From Prostheceraeus crozeri (lineage: Eukaryota; Platyhelminthes; Polycladida; Euryleptidae), in contig CAJQUW010001073.1 of NCBI GenBank assembly GCA_907163375.1, forward strand, positions 16,385 to 80,384: a stretch of 64,000 nt of DNA. The letters run 5' to 3'. The notes beneath the pieces are model-generated. The model had not been told where the DNA came from, searched no databases, and worked only from the letters and a program-made list of their open reading frames with translations. Shown one piece after another: positions 12,218 to 21,254 of this stretch. Numbering within the stretch: the stretch's first letter is position 1; each line of letters begins with the position of its first letter. The position numbers and the translations under genes were made by a program.

Positions 12218-12254
12218 AATATTTTATTCACATCACAGACAAGTACTATGTACA

Positions 12255-12835
12255 AGTAGCATGGTTTACAACGAATAAAATATGTTGACTAGAAAATGTG
12301 TTATGACATGATACAATTGTTTCTGTATGAGTAAAATAAAGTAAGGCTCATAGAACTATAAAACCAATGAGGACAAGTAGCATGGTTTACAACGAATAAA
12401 ATATGTTGACTAGAAAATGTGTTATGACATGATACAATTGTTTCTGTATGAGTAAAATAAAGTAAGGCTCATAGAACTATAAAACCAATGAGGACAAGTA
12501 GCATCGTTTACAACGAATAAAATATGTTGACTAGAAAATGTGTTATGACATGATACAATTGTTTCTGTATGAGTAAAATAAAGTAAGGCTCATAGAACTA
12601 TAAAACCAATGAGGACAAGTAGCATGGTTTACAACGAATAAAATATGTTGACTAGAAAATGTGTTATGACATGATACAATTGTTTCTGTATGAGTAAAAT
12701 AAAGTAAGGCTCATAGAACTATAAAACCAATGAGGGCAAGTAGCATCGTTTACAACGAATAAAATATGTTGACTAGAAAATGTGTTATGACATGATACAA
12801 TTGTTTCTCGTAAATTGAAATAAGGGAAGGGTCAT
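12255..12835. repeat. Minisatellite, 121-bp unit, about 4.8 copies
   Basis: The word AGTAGCATGGTTTACAACG or a one-base variant recurs at 12255, 12376, 12497, 12618 and 12739, exactly 121 bp apart. Units are almost identical until the last one degrades after about 12805. It lies between the left terminal repeat and the accessory gene, possibly as a 3' region, since each unit holds AATAAA. Confidence 0.95.
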
Positions 12836-12868
12836 AGTACTATTATCTATTGGGAGTAGCTTACCGTT

Positions 12869-13459
12869 TCAATTGATTGAGTTTAAAATTTGATCAAGGG
12901 TTGGGCGGTGTCTCCCATGGCGAAGATACGAGTCAATAATAGCGAAGTTCCTTTTGAAAAATGATATAGATTCCGTCGAGTTCTTAATAAACGGAAATCG
13001 TAAATATAGTTTATAAAATTTTCTTAAAAAGATGTTATAGCCTCTGGAATAACCTAATTGTTTACAAACATGGCCACTTCCCCGGATTACAGTCAAAGCT
13101 CTTCCTTTTAACAACGATAACTTCACAGTATTGTTCACCGAAATGTCTTCTTCTCTTCTTAAATGTGCTAAATAATTAGTTAGCTCTGATGCCAAGATGT
13201 CTCTTTGAATTTCTTCTTCAAAATTATAGTTTGAACTGATATTGATGGCGTTATCTTGCAATGTGTCTTCAAATCGATTTATCACTAAAAATTCTCTGAA
13301 TGTTTTTGATGCGTGGATGTCTTCTTCCTCCCTTGGTTTAAGATATTTCTCCTGAAATTCTGTTAGCATCTCAATACACTTCTTCCGTTGATCTTCGTTC
13401 ACAATAGTGTCTGAAATTTTTCTTTTCAAATCGGCAAAGGCGATGCTTGAACGTGCCAT
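12869..13459 (-). CDS. P1 accessory protein, 196 residues, unknown
   Basis: The start MARSSIAFADLKRKISDT is the first Met in a clean frame. The protein is charged and probably helical, with no signal peptide or membrane segment. An EEDIHASKTFREFL block precedes a Lys/Arg/Tyr/Phe-rich C-terminal half. The DNA is noticeably less AT-rich than the neighbouring virion genes, and flanking minisatellites set it apart. P2 has an unrelated-looking protein at the matching subterminal place (41822-42485), so this may be a swappable accessory slot. I do not recognise the family. Host-gene capture is a guess. Confidence 0.65.
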   Translation of the reverse strand: MARSSIAFADLKRKISDTIVNEDQRKKCIEMLTEFQEKYLKPREEEDIHASKTFREFLVINRFEDTLQDNAINISSNYNFEEEIQRDILASELTNYLAHLRREEDISVNNTVKLSLLKGRALTVIRGSGHVCKQLGYSRGYNIFLRKFYKLYLRFPFIKNSTESISFFKRNFAIIDSYLRHGRHRPTLDQILNSIN

Positions 13460-13850
13460 TTTCGTTAAAACGTAGTGAATTAATTATGATAAAAAATAAA
13501 ATTGTTGAAAGTCGCTGATGAAATTGACCAAAATAGATAAAGGTCACAGATGATTCGTAAGCAGTCACAGTCTCGTAGAACGCTCGCAGAATGAATAATG
13601 CACGCAGTAATACGTGGAATAATGGCAGCAGCTGTTCAAGTGAAAAGTTGAGTTATGCGGGTCACAAAGAATTCTCTCATACTGAATAGCTTAAACTGGT
13701 AGCAGCTGTTCATGTTGAGAAATTTGGTAACAGATGTTGCTAATGTCTTAATACAGATAAAACAATCAATATTCTCTTAACAAGAGTTCATAAGAATAAA
13801 ATAGAACAATGTAACGTTTTAATTTAGATTAAATTAAATCATTTCAAAAT
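13460..13850. promoter_or_regulatory. Presumed 5' region of the accessory gene
   Basis: No gene is present. Two GCAGCTGTTCA words (about 13627 and 13702) contain a CAGCTG E-box. The composition is closer to host DNA than to the rest of P1. Its promoter role is inferred only from position. Confidence 0.3.
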
Positions 13851-13851
13851 C

Positions 13852-14215
13852 GAATAAGTAGCAAGGAAAGTCATCATTGTGGAACAGTTTTAAATCAATA
13901 CCCCCTCCCTTCTGTCTAAGTAGTAAAGAAAGACATCATTAGAGAACAGTTTTAAATCAATACCCCCTCCCTTCTGACTAAGTAGCAAGGAAAGTCATCA
14001 TTGTGGAACAGTTTTAAATCAATACCCCCTCCCTTCTGACTAAGTAGTAAAGAAGGACATCATTAGAGACCAGTTTTAAATCAATACCCCCCCCCAGTAG
14101 TAAGGAAAGTCATCATTATAAAAATGTTTTAAATCAATACCCCCTTCTGACTAAGTAGTAAGGAAAGACATCATTAGAGAACAGTTTTAAATCAATACCC
14201 CCCCTCCTTCTGACT
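13852..14215. repeat. Minisatellite of about 61-bp units, about six copies in alternating types
   Basis: Each unit holds CAGTTTTAAATCAATACCCC followed by a C/T-rich end. Two unit types alternate, one with GGAAAGTCATCATTGTGG and one with GAAAGACATCATTAGAGA, giving a higher-order period near 120 bp. It lies directly upstream of the protease start. Confidence 0.9.
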
Positions 14216-14250
14216 TCTAGGGGTCCCTTAAGAAATTTTTTTATTATAAA

Positions 14251-14712
14251 ATGAGCAACATAAATGAGTTTTTTAAATTATATGGAACGCAAACTACGAC
14301 AAATTTCGACCTAAAGAAAATCGCAAATGAATTAGGAATAAAGAATTTTCATGTTCTAATGAGAAACGAATTACAATTCCTAAAAAATAGGCCAACAGGA
14401 ACCTTCAGTTCCCGGAACAAAGTTCCATCAATAACTGTAAACTTCATAACGAATCTTCACACTTCAGACCAAAACGGCGTACATTGGTCAGCAGGTATCT
14501 TTAGTAAAAACGGAGATAATTATTATTTTGACTCATACGGGCTTCCACCTACAAATGAAGTAAAAGAATTACTTGGAACGGGAACATACAATACGTTTCA
14601 AATTCAAACACCAGGCACTACTTATTGTGGACAATTATGTCTTTATGTTTTATTTAAACTACAGGAAGGAGTACCATTTCTAGATATAATGTTAGAATTG
14701 AACGAACCGTAG
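14251..14712 (+). CDS. PRO: Adenain-like cysteine protease (capsid maturation)
   Basis: The protein has 153 residues. The expected adenovirus-protease catalytic set is visible in order: His78 in GVHWSA, Asp94 in YFDSYG, Gln119 and Cys126 in YCGQLC; the Gln-to-Cys spacing of seven equals that of adenain. The family cleaves capsid precursors and is a Polinton hallmark. The gene stands alone on the plus strand, facing the integrase gene across a short hairpin-bearing spacer. Residues about 47-61 come from a GC-rich double-hairpin insertion missing from the P2 protein, and another hairpin insertion supplies the last two residues. The start follows an AAA-ATG context. Confidence 0.9.
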   Translation: MSNINEFFKLYGTQTTTNFDLKKIANELGIKNFHVLMRNELQFLKNRPTGTFSSRNKVPSITVNFITNLHTSDQNGVHWSAGIFSKNGDNYYFDSYGLPPTNEVKELLGTGTYNTFQIQTPGTTYCGQLCLYVLFKLQEGVPFLDIMLELNEP

Positions 14713-14749
14713 GTTCTATGGCTACGCCTAACAAGGGAATTTCATTCCC
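14704..14749. terminator. Double GC-rich hairpin at the convergent protease/integrase ends
   Basis: GAACC-gta-GGTTC (14704-14716) overlaps the protease stop codon. GGGAAT-ttc-ATTCCC (14735-14749) follows. P2 has neither here: its protease and integrase genes converge with only AT-rich DNA between. A 3'-end role is inferred from position. Confidence 0.6.
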
Positions 14750-14783
14750 GAAACGTTAGTTCCAATAATAATAATAATGATAA

Positions 14784-16088
14784 TTAAAAATCAGTTCGTT
14801 GTAATTCATTTTGATAAAAACGGCCTCTGATATCCTCATTATCTAAATCTTTAATTTCATAAGTAATCGGATAAGTTTGATTTATTTTGCAAACTTCAAA
14901 TATTTCTTTAGTCCAATAGCCAACAAAGCCTTTTTCAAATTTATTCTTATATTTAAATATTCTAACTCTATCTCCAATTTTAAATTTCGGTTTAAGTTTC
15001 TGCAAATTCGGATTACTCTCATTCAAATTATTATTCTCGAATATTTTCTTTCGTATCAAATCAGGGTCGTCAGAAGCATTCTTTGGGGTTTCTTCAATAC
15101 CAGAATGAACTTTATTATTGTACTCTTCCACAATTCCTGGTAATATCTTCAACCATTTCTGATTTCTTTGCTCAGTAAATTTCTTGAATAATTTATTTTT
15201 TAACGTCCGATTGAATCTTTCTATCACTACGGCCTTCCCAGCGTTTTCAGTTGAATAAACAGTTTCAAATAGTGGCTGAACGTTTCGGTTATAAAATTCC
15301 GACCCTTTATCAACAAACAATTTTTTTGGCTTTCTATTACTTTCTTTAAAGATTTCTTCAAACGCATATTTAACTGAAAGACCACTTTTATTTTTTAAAG
15401 GCTTTACCCAAGCATATCGTGTATATAAATCTATAACGGTCAATGCGTATTTGTAGTCCCTTTCATTCGGCATATGAATAAGATCAGCACTCCAAATATC
15501 ATCTTTATTAAATACTTTTACTTTTAATAAATATTTAGGCTTTCTATATTCTTTATGAATTTCAGATGCATAAACGTCTGAATTATGATTTTCATTTAAA
15601 CCCTGGCCGAATAATATTTTAGCTTGTAAAGCTTTTTTAACAAACATTCTTTCAATTTTTTCTCTAAATGTAGGATTCTGAATACTATCTAATTCTTGAA
15701 TCATCTTCTTGTCAGCTGCATGTCGAGAACTTAGATCATGATTTCGATAAGCTAAATCATGCCTGTAAGCGGCGGCATCTACTCTATTTATTGGTTCTTC
15801 ACCTGGTTTCGGATTATTATTCTCATCTAGTCTTATATCTAATCGAGTTCCTGGACCGGTATATGAATGACCAGGAAGATGTTTTTCTTTCGAATATTTA
15901 CTCCAAATAAATCCAGGAAAGTTTTCTAATGTTTTTTGTATATCACCACCGAAGTGGTGTGGAACTTTGTTCTTGTCACCTCCAATATGCTGACAATTTG
16001 AGTTTTTATTTTTGTTTAATAGATAATTCAATAAATCTAAATTAGAAATTTTTAATTTAATTAAATTTTCGGAATTTTTAGAATTCAT
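14784..16088 (-). CDS. INT: Integrase fused to an N-terminal phospholipase A2-like domain
   Basis: The protein has 434 residues. Residues about 70-115 read YTGPGTRLD followed by DAAAYRHDLAY, the calcium-loop and His-Asp catalytic pattern of parvovirus VP1-type phospholipase A2, used to breach endosomal membranes. Residues about 180-434 are a retrovirus-type integrase: core acidic residues Asp202, Asp260 (VDKGSEFYN) and Glu290 (ERFNRTLK), then a C-terminal GDRVRIFKYK small barrel. The last acidic spacing is shorter than usual but is the same in P2, so it is a family trait. An N-terminal stretch carries a GC-rich double hairpin (15944-15972). It starts a leftward run of virion genes. Confidence 0.85.
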   Translation of the reverse strand: MNSKNSENLIKLKISNLDLLNYLLNKNKNSNCQHIGGDKNKVPHHFGGDIQKTLENFPGFIWSKYSKEKHLPGHSYTGPGTRLDIRLDENNNPKPGEEPINRVDAAAYRHDLAYRNHDLSSRHAADKKMIQELDSIQNPTFREKIERMFVKKALQAKILFGQGLNENHNSDVYASEIHKEYRKPKYLLKVKVFNKDDIWSADLIHMPNERDYKYALTVIDLYTRYAWVKPLKNKSGLSVKYAFEEIFKESNRKPKKLFVDKGSEFYNRNVQPLFETVYSTENAGKAVVIERFNRTLKNKLFKKFTEQRNQKWLKILPGIVEEYNNKVHSGIEETPKNASDDPDLIRKKIFENNNLNESNPNLQKLKPKFKIGDRVRIFKYKNKFEKGFVGYWTKEIFEVCKINQTYPITYEIKDLDNEDIRGRFYQNELQRTDF

Positions 16089-16163
16089 TTTAAAAGATAA
16101 AAAAAATTTAAAAGTTAAATAAAATAAATGTTTTACCGAAAAGAACCAAAGGTCTTGAGGTTA

Positions 16164-16646
16164 TTACCTTATCATACTAGGACTTAGATATATTCCAGAA
16201 CCATCTTTAGTTTCTTTAATTTCAATTAAATCATCAACATTGTGGAGAATATTTTTAAGAACTCGTTTTCCTTCATCAACTAATTTTAATTTACTAATAA
16301 AATTATCTACTATTCCTTCTCCCCTAGCAACTTTCTCTAACTCTCTGTTATGACGTTTTTGTTCTTCTAATGCTGCCTTCTCTGATTTATTTTTATTTAC
16401 TGCTTGGACAATACCAGCTGTCCCACCTGCAACACTTCCTGCTGCAGCTATGCCTCCTATTATTAGTGGAATTAATGGGAGAATACCGCCATTCTTTTCT
16501 TCTTGTAATTGAATATTCTCTATCATTGGTTTACTTATGTAATACTTTTTTTTGTTAATCGTAATAGTTTTAGGGGTATTTTTGTCAACAATATTACGTA
16601 ATTTTAATTCAACAGTTTTATTATTATTACTTTTCGCTTGCGACAT
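16164..16646 (-). CDS. Small hydrophobic virion protein (pX/pVI-like)
   Basis: The protein has 160 residues. The centre is a Gly/Ala/Ile-rich segment (PLIPLIIGGIAAAGSVAGG) followed by an Ala/Glu/Lys helix (EKAALEEQKRHNRELEKVA). Polintons and adintoviruses carry such Gly-rich hydrophobic proteins, compared with adenovirus core or membrane-lytic proteins. It lies between capsid and integrase genes on the same strand. The assignment rests on composition and position, not on a clear motif. The P2 counterpart is at 39167-39640. Confidence 0.6.
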   Translation of the reverse strand: MSQAKSNNNKTVELKLRNIVDKNTPKTITINKKKYYISKPMIENIQLQEEKNGGILPLIPLIIGGIAAAGSVAGGTAGIVQAVNKNKSEKAALEEQKRHNRELEKVARGEGIVDNFISKLKLVDEGKRVLKNILHNVDDLIEIKETKDGSGIYLSPSMIR

Positions 16647-16659
16647 TTTTAATAAAAAA

Positions 16660-16865
16660 ATTTTAAGTTATCAAAAATTTTAATCTATTCTATTTATGAA
16701 AAAATTTTAAGTTAAGAATTTTTTTAATCTATTCTAGTTATGAAAAAATTTTTAAGTTAAGAATTTTTAAGTTAACAAAAATTTTAATCTATTCTTGTTA
16801 TGAAAAAAATTAATTAATCGACTAAGTCTTGGGCTTTAACCTATCGGAGCGAAGCTCCTCTGGCT
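16660..16865. repeat. AT-rich repeats plus GC hairpin between virion genes
   Basis: TTTTAATCTATTCTA(G)TTATGAAAAAATTTTAAGTTA-like units repeat about three times up to 16815. They are followed by a GC-rich block with GGAGC-gaa-GCTCC (16846-16858), nested in GGCTTTA/TAGCC words. The AT-rich units recur in P2 (39061-39165), so they are ancestral to both elements. Confidence 0.7.
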
Positions 16866-18200
16866 TTAGCCGATCCTAACCATCTTCCCATTAAGAACTT
16901 CAATAGAATATTTTACATCTTCTAGCAATAAACCATAAGCCATCAATGAAGTTGTGGAATCTTTCTTTTCAATATTAATTGTTACATCACAACCATTTTT
17001 AATAATATCTTCAGATTGTGCACTTAAATCGAAACAGAAAATTGGATATAAATGTCTCCAATCTCCAGGAGTTAATTGTGGTTCAACTCCAAATTCTGTA
17101 CAAAGATTTCGATAACAATCATATCCTTCCATAAATTGATTATTGGTATCATCGAATCTTAATGGATCAATTGGATATCGAGTTTGATTTAATGAAACTT
17201 GTAAACTTCGAATTGTATTAATATGAAAAATATTATTGTTCTTATCAAAACTTGGAGAATTATTTCTTTGAAATGTTAGTAATAAATATCTTGGGGTATT
17301 CGCAGTTCTAGTAAAATGCCAGTTAAATCTTTGTTCGGAAAAAGTTACTGAACTAGCAGTACGCTTTAGAAAATTTACTGGAATTGGTTTGTTAGTATTT
17401 AATCTTTTTGCAATAGCTGTTTCAACCTCTAAACTAGGAGTAATATGCGTAATCCACCATTCAAGTCTATCAATTTTTAAATATGCTTTTTTTCCAGTTT
17501 TGCCAAAAAAGATTAATTCATTATTTGCCGTACGATGAATTATTAATTTAAATTTAAATTGATATGATATTTTGTCATAATCTAAATATCCGAATAATGG
17601 AGACAATGACCAATTTACTGTCTGTTTACTTTTCTTGTTAAATTCACGTCTTTCTTTATATGCATCATTATTTGTTTTATTTAAATAATTTGCAATATTT
17701 TCTACATCTTTCGCAATTCCTGCTGCATCTGTTCCAGCGTGAGTTAAATCATCAACAATTATACCATCATTAGTATCAGGAAACCAACCTTCGATTTCAT
17801 ACTTTTTATTATTTTCACCAATTGTTACAAATCTAAGCATTGTATCAATTACACCTGGGGAATCACTTATTGTTTCTATATTTTGAGTTGCAACATCTAA
17901 ACGCATTTGTGTAAATAATCTTGGAAAAAAATTATTCTCTAGTGTAATATTATCGGTATCTGGTAATGGTGTTGTAAAATTAGCATCACTATATAAAGAA
18001 TATTCACAGTGTAAAAATGAATCAGGTAAATATAAATAACTCTGCTGATTATCAACTTCAAAAATTAAATCACCTCCAGTATTTACTCTACTGGAAGATC
18101 CGGGATTCATAGCAATTCTTATATAGTCATTCTTTTTTTGATTGTAACTGGTGAACGGAGGATCATCTAATCTAAATTTATTTTCGATAAGCGAAGGCAT
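16866..18200 (-). CDS. MCP: Major capsid protein (double jelly-roll, hexon-like)
   Basis: The protein has 444 residues. The N-terminal block NPGSSSRVNTGGDLIFEV, followed by YLYLPDSFLHC, matches the start of Polinton and adintovirus major capsid proteins. Length, central position in the virion cluster and the neighbouring fibre, penton and ATPase genes fit. The rest is beta-rich with many aromatic and Asn/Asp turns, as in jelly rolls. P2 has a highly similar copy (37743-39059). The start is chosen at MPSLIENKF, preceded by the A-rich context. It is predicted to form trimeric capsomers. I infer the fold from motif and context, not from a structural comparison. Confidence 0.8.
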   Translation of the reverse strand: MPSLIENKFRLDDPPFTSYNQKKNDYIRIAMNPGSSSRVNTGGDLIFEVDNQQSYLYLPDSFLHCEYSLYSDANFTTPLPDTDNITLENNFFPRLFTQMRLDVATQNIETISDSPGVIDTMLRFVTIGENNKKYEIEGWFPDTNDGIIVDDLTHAGTDAAGIAKDVENIANYLNKTNNDAYKERREFNKKSKQTVNWSLSPLFGYLDYDKISYQFKFKLIIHRTANNELIFFGKTGKKAYLKIDRLEWWITHITPSLEVETAIAKRLNTNKPIPVNFLKRTASSVTFSEQRFNWHFTRTANTPRYLLLTFQRNNSPSFDKNNNIFHINTIRSLQVSLNQTRYPIDPLRFDDTNNQFMEGYDCYRNLCTEFGVEPQLTPGDWRHLYPIFCFDLSAQSEDIIKNGCDVTINIEKKDSTTSLMAYGLLLEDVKYSIEVLNGKMVRIG

Positions 18201-18316
18201 TTTTATAAGAAATAATTTGACTTTTTGTTTTTCTCACAGACAGAAAAAAAATTTTTACTAAAATATAAATTTAGAATTTTACTAAATATAATTTTAGAAT
18301 TTTACTAAATATAATT

Positions 18317-18838
18317 TTAGAATTTTGCTAGACCAGCTCCGCTACAGCTTTGCTGGTTAGACCGAAGGTTGCTGCTCACGCCATTACCTCTTATTTCTTC
18401 AATTGTTTTTTCATTATGTTTACTATCACCATCCACAGCTATGTTAGCAATTTTATTTTTTGTTTCATCTGAAAGTTTTTTTAATTTTTTTAGTTCTTCA
18501 GAATCATTCCTAAGTTTACGAATAGCTTCTAGTTGTTTTAATTCGTTTTGAGACTTAACAGCATTTGATATTGCACTAGCTGTACTACCTATAGCAGCTG
18601 CTCCTTTTGCAGCAGATGTAATCAAATCTTTATTATTTTTAATTAAGTTAACGATACTACCAATACCAGAAAAGATGCCATCTCCTTCTTTTTGGACGGC
18701 ACCTGCGGTGCCTAGGAACTTTTGTGTTCCGACAGTTTCTACACTATCATAATGGTACACAGGTTTCATAGATGGTTCATGAGCAATTTTATTATTTGAT
18801 GCAAAATGTTTAAGATTGTGTTTATAAATTATAGGCAT
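18317..18838 (-). CDS. Second Gly/Ala-rich hydrophobic virion protein (pVI-like)
   Basis: The protein has 173 residues. The order is a short basic N-terminus (MPIIYKHNLKHFA), then GDGIFSGIGSIVNLIKNNK, then an Ala/Gly-rich helix (AAKGAAAIGSTASAISNAVK), then a Lys/Glu helix. An amphipathic helix of this kind is typical of membrane-active minor capsid proteins. Compared with P2 (37239-37676), it carries two in-frame insertions of about 12 and 16 residues. Both are encoded by GC-rich hairpin DNA (18698-18730 and about 18325-18370). It sits between the capsid and fibre genes. Confidence 0.65.
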   Translation of the reverse strand: MPIIYKHNLKHFASNNKIAHEPSMKPVYHYDSVETVGTQKFLGTAGAVQKEGDGIFSGIGSIVNLIKNNKDLITSAAKGAAAIGSTASAISNAVKSQNELKQLEAIRKLRNDSEELKKLKKLSDETKNKIANIAVDGDSKHNEKTIEEIRGNGVSSNLRSNQQSCSGAGLAKF

Positions 18839-18880
18839 TTTTTAGGATTAAATTTGACTTTTGGGAAAAATATCTACGTG

Positions 18881-19768
18881 TTAAGATTTACGTTTGTGAA
18901 TGGACAACAACTTCGAGATAACTTTATTAATTGCCTGTTGCACTTTATCTATTGCGTCAAGCAGCGTGTGATGTACTTTAATTTCTCTTCTATTAACTTG
19001 CATTTTCTGCTGATTAATCTTCAACGCCGTTTTAAGAGCATTTAACTTAATTTTAAGAACATCTAATTGTCTTTTAACAGCATCTAACTGTTCTTTATTT
19101 TCTTTAGAGTTTTCTTGTAAATTTTTCTTTAATTCATTTTCTAAATTGATTTTAAGAGTTTTCATTTTATCAACTTTTTCATTAAGTGAGTTTACTTCAT
19201 TTATTATTCTATTCATCTTTTTCATTTGTTGAGTAATTTTAGAACTCAATTCATCAACACTTTTTTGGAATGTAGTTTGTAACTGCTTTAAATTTTTTTT
19301 AATTCTTTCAGGTAGTTTTTCTATTTCATCTTCTAATTGTTCTTTTAACATTTTTATCTGATGTTTATTTTTAATGACTGCAGATTTTAAATTTATAGAA
19401 AGTAATATTAAAATTTTTGATTGTTCAGAAATCTTTTTAAAAAGTTTTGCTATATCTGCTTCTAGCTCTCTATCCTTTTTATCAAGTTTTAATAATTTTT
19501 CGTTTAATGATTTGTCATTAAGTTTAAGCAACTTCAATTCGTTCATCAGTGGAACCAAAACATCGTTTATATATTTTTCCTTTAAGTCATTGATTTGTGT
19601 ATCAACATATTGTTTATTTGTTAACTCTGTATTTTGTTGTGGAAGAATAGAAAGATGCAATGGACCAGATAAAACGTCTCCAGTTTTCATAATATAATTT
19701 TCTATCTCTATTTCTAATTCACGATTATTCGGGATATATGCACCTCCACCAACATTTGGTAACATCAT
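18881..19768 (-). CDS. Fibre-like coiled-coil protein with phage-tail-fibre-type N-terminal motif
   Basis: The protein has 295 residues. The N-terminal 60 hold MKTGDVLSGPLHL and ELTNKQYVDTQI, a motif pair common in phage tail fibres (the MxGxLxL...NKxYVD pattern). The remainder, about residues 60-285, is long heptad-like Leu/Lys/Glu coiled coil. A trimeric spike or fibre is the natural reading. It is divergently transcribed from the 444-residue gene across about 95 bp of AT-rich repeats. P2 retains a copy of the coiled-coil part (36438-37160). Confidence 0.7.
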   Translation of the reverse strand: MMLPNVGGGAYIPNNRELEIEIENYIMKTGDVLSGPLHLSILPQQNTELTNKQYVDTQINDLKEKYINDVLVPLMNELKLLKLNDKSLNEKLLKLDKKDRELEADIAKLFKKISEQSKILILLSINLKSAVIKNKHQIKMLKEQLEDEIEKLPERIKKNLKQLQTTFQKSVDELSSKITQQMKKMNRIINEVNSLNEKVDKMKTLKINLENELKKNLQENSKENKEQLDAVKRQLDVLKIKLNALKTALKINQQKMQVNRREIKVHHTLLDAIDKVQQAINKVISKLLSIHKRKS

Positions 19769-19864
19769 TTTTTAACAATAAAAAAATAAAATTTTTTCTA
19801 ATAAAAATAAAAAAATAAAATTTTTTCTAATAAAAATAAAATTTTTTCTAATAAAAATAAAAAA

Positions 19865-21199
19865 ATGGAAACCCCAAATTTAAAAAAATTATATTCGTCC
19901 GCATCATCCTGTTCTTCTTATTCGACGAGATCAACGGGATTTGAAAATAAATGTTTTGATAATAATAATAATAATACTATTACAAATCCATGTATAGATG
20001 TTAATATTTTATTTCAATTACAAGCCGAAATATTTAGAGAACAGACTAAAGGTTTACCTTCTATAGAAACCAATTATTGTATTTTTCCAGGTGATCCATT
20101 TATTAAATTTATGGAGATTGTTAGTAAATATAATGATGTAGCTTATGTGGAATTAAATAAAGAAAATATGGTTATAATAGGTCATAATAATGTTTATGGA
20201 TTTATTAGAGCAGTGTTACCAATTAGTAATACTGATTGGATAGAAACTAAAATTATTAATTATATCAATATTAAAGAATTAGTTAAAAAATTAAAATCTT
20301 TTTCGAAAGAAAAAATTAGATTATTTGTTGACGAACAAAATCAATATAACATTCACATAGAGAGTAAAAAACATAATGAAGAATTATTATGTCAAGTTTA
20401 TTATAGAGACACAATTTATAAACAAGAAACATTAGAAATGCCGCAAAGATATGATGATGATACGTATATAGGATTATATTCAAACTTAAATATTAATTTG
20501 CTAAAATCTTACATAAATGGCTTAGCTCAACAAGAGAAAATTTATATGTGGACTACGCCTTATACTATTAACAATGACCATAATCATATTCATAATAAAC
20601 GAACTGAAGGTTCTAGGGCTTTGCCCGATCTTAAAGAATCTTATGATAATAATGATAATAATATAGATGATAATAATGATGATTCTGAAACATCTGAAAA
20701 TGGTGTAAATGGTAAAAAAGATTATAAAAATATTAGTAATTATAAAAATTTATCTAAATTTCATTTTCTTACAATTGAAAATAATAATGATGGTATAGTT
20801 GAAGATACTGTTAGACAACTATGTGTCGGGTCTACAAAATTTAAATTAGGATTTACATCTAATCAATTTAAAATTTTATCATCTTTAACAAAAACTAAAA
20901 GTGATTCAGATTATGGTGGTGTTATTAAATTTTCCAAAAGAGATCAAAGACCAATATTTTTCTCTATTATATTATTATCAGATAAAAGATGTAATTTAGA
21001 GTTAGATATTCCAATAAGAGAATGGTATCCTATCATGGAAGGGCATCCTATACCAAAAAGTGTAATTTATGATGATGAAGAAACAATTTATGATGATGAT
21101 GAAGAAACAATTTATGATGATGATGATGATGATGAATCAATAGTTAGTGAAAAAAAATTTAAATTATCTTTTGATAAAACATTATATGATGAAACTTAA
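19865..21199 (+). CDS. 444-residue protein of unknown function, possible clamp-like fold
   Basis: The frame is clean. The N-terminus is Ser/Asn-rich. Two similar-sized alpha/beta regions follow (about 45-240 and 295-400), the second with CVGSTKFKLGFTSNQFKILS and GGVIKFSKRDQRPIFFSIIL. Between them lies an Asn/Asp low-complexity linker carrying a GC hairpin (20601-20626). The C-terminus is very acidic (repeated ETIYDDD). Two repeated beta-rich halves next to a polymerase gene loosely recall sliding clamps, but I see no diagnostic motif. P2 has no counterpart; zinc-finger and membrane-protein genes lie in its place. Confidence 0.5.
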   Translation: METPNLKKLYSSASSCSSYSTRSTGFENKCFDNNNNNTITNPCIDVNILFQLQAEIFREQTKGLPSIETNYCIFPGDPFIKFMEIVSKYNDVAYVELNKENMVIIGHNNVYGFIRAVLPISNTDWIETKIINYINIKELVKKLKSFSKEKIRLFVDEQNQYNIHIESKKHNEELLCQVYYRDTIYKQETLEMPQRYDDDTYIGLYSNLNINLLKSYINGLAQQEKIYMWTTPYTINNDHNHIHNKRTEGSRALPDLKESYDNNDNNIDDNNDDSETSENGVNGKKDYKNISNYKNLSKFHFLTIENNNDGIVEDTVRQLCVGSTKFKLGFTSNQFKILSSLTKTKSDSDYGGVIKFSKRDQRPIFFSIILLSDKRCNLELDIPIREWYPIMEGHPIPKSVIYDDEETIYDDDEETIYDDDDDDESIVSEKKFKLSFDKTLYDET

Positions 21200-21254
21200 T
21201 AAGATAAAACTTAATAGAAAATACCAAAATATTCGATAAATATATTTTCATATG

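Noticed and set aside
12255-12835. Regular repeats that could suggest a CRISPR array
   Set aside because: The whole 121-bp unit is repeated with no unique spacers, and the context is an animal Polinton; it is a minisatellite.
14784-16088. Integrase as evidence of an LTR retrotransposon or retrovirus
   Set aside because: No reverse transcriptase, gag or LTR is near. Capsid, protease, ATPase and family B polymerase plus 6-bp duplications point to a Polinton.
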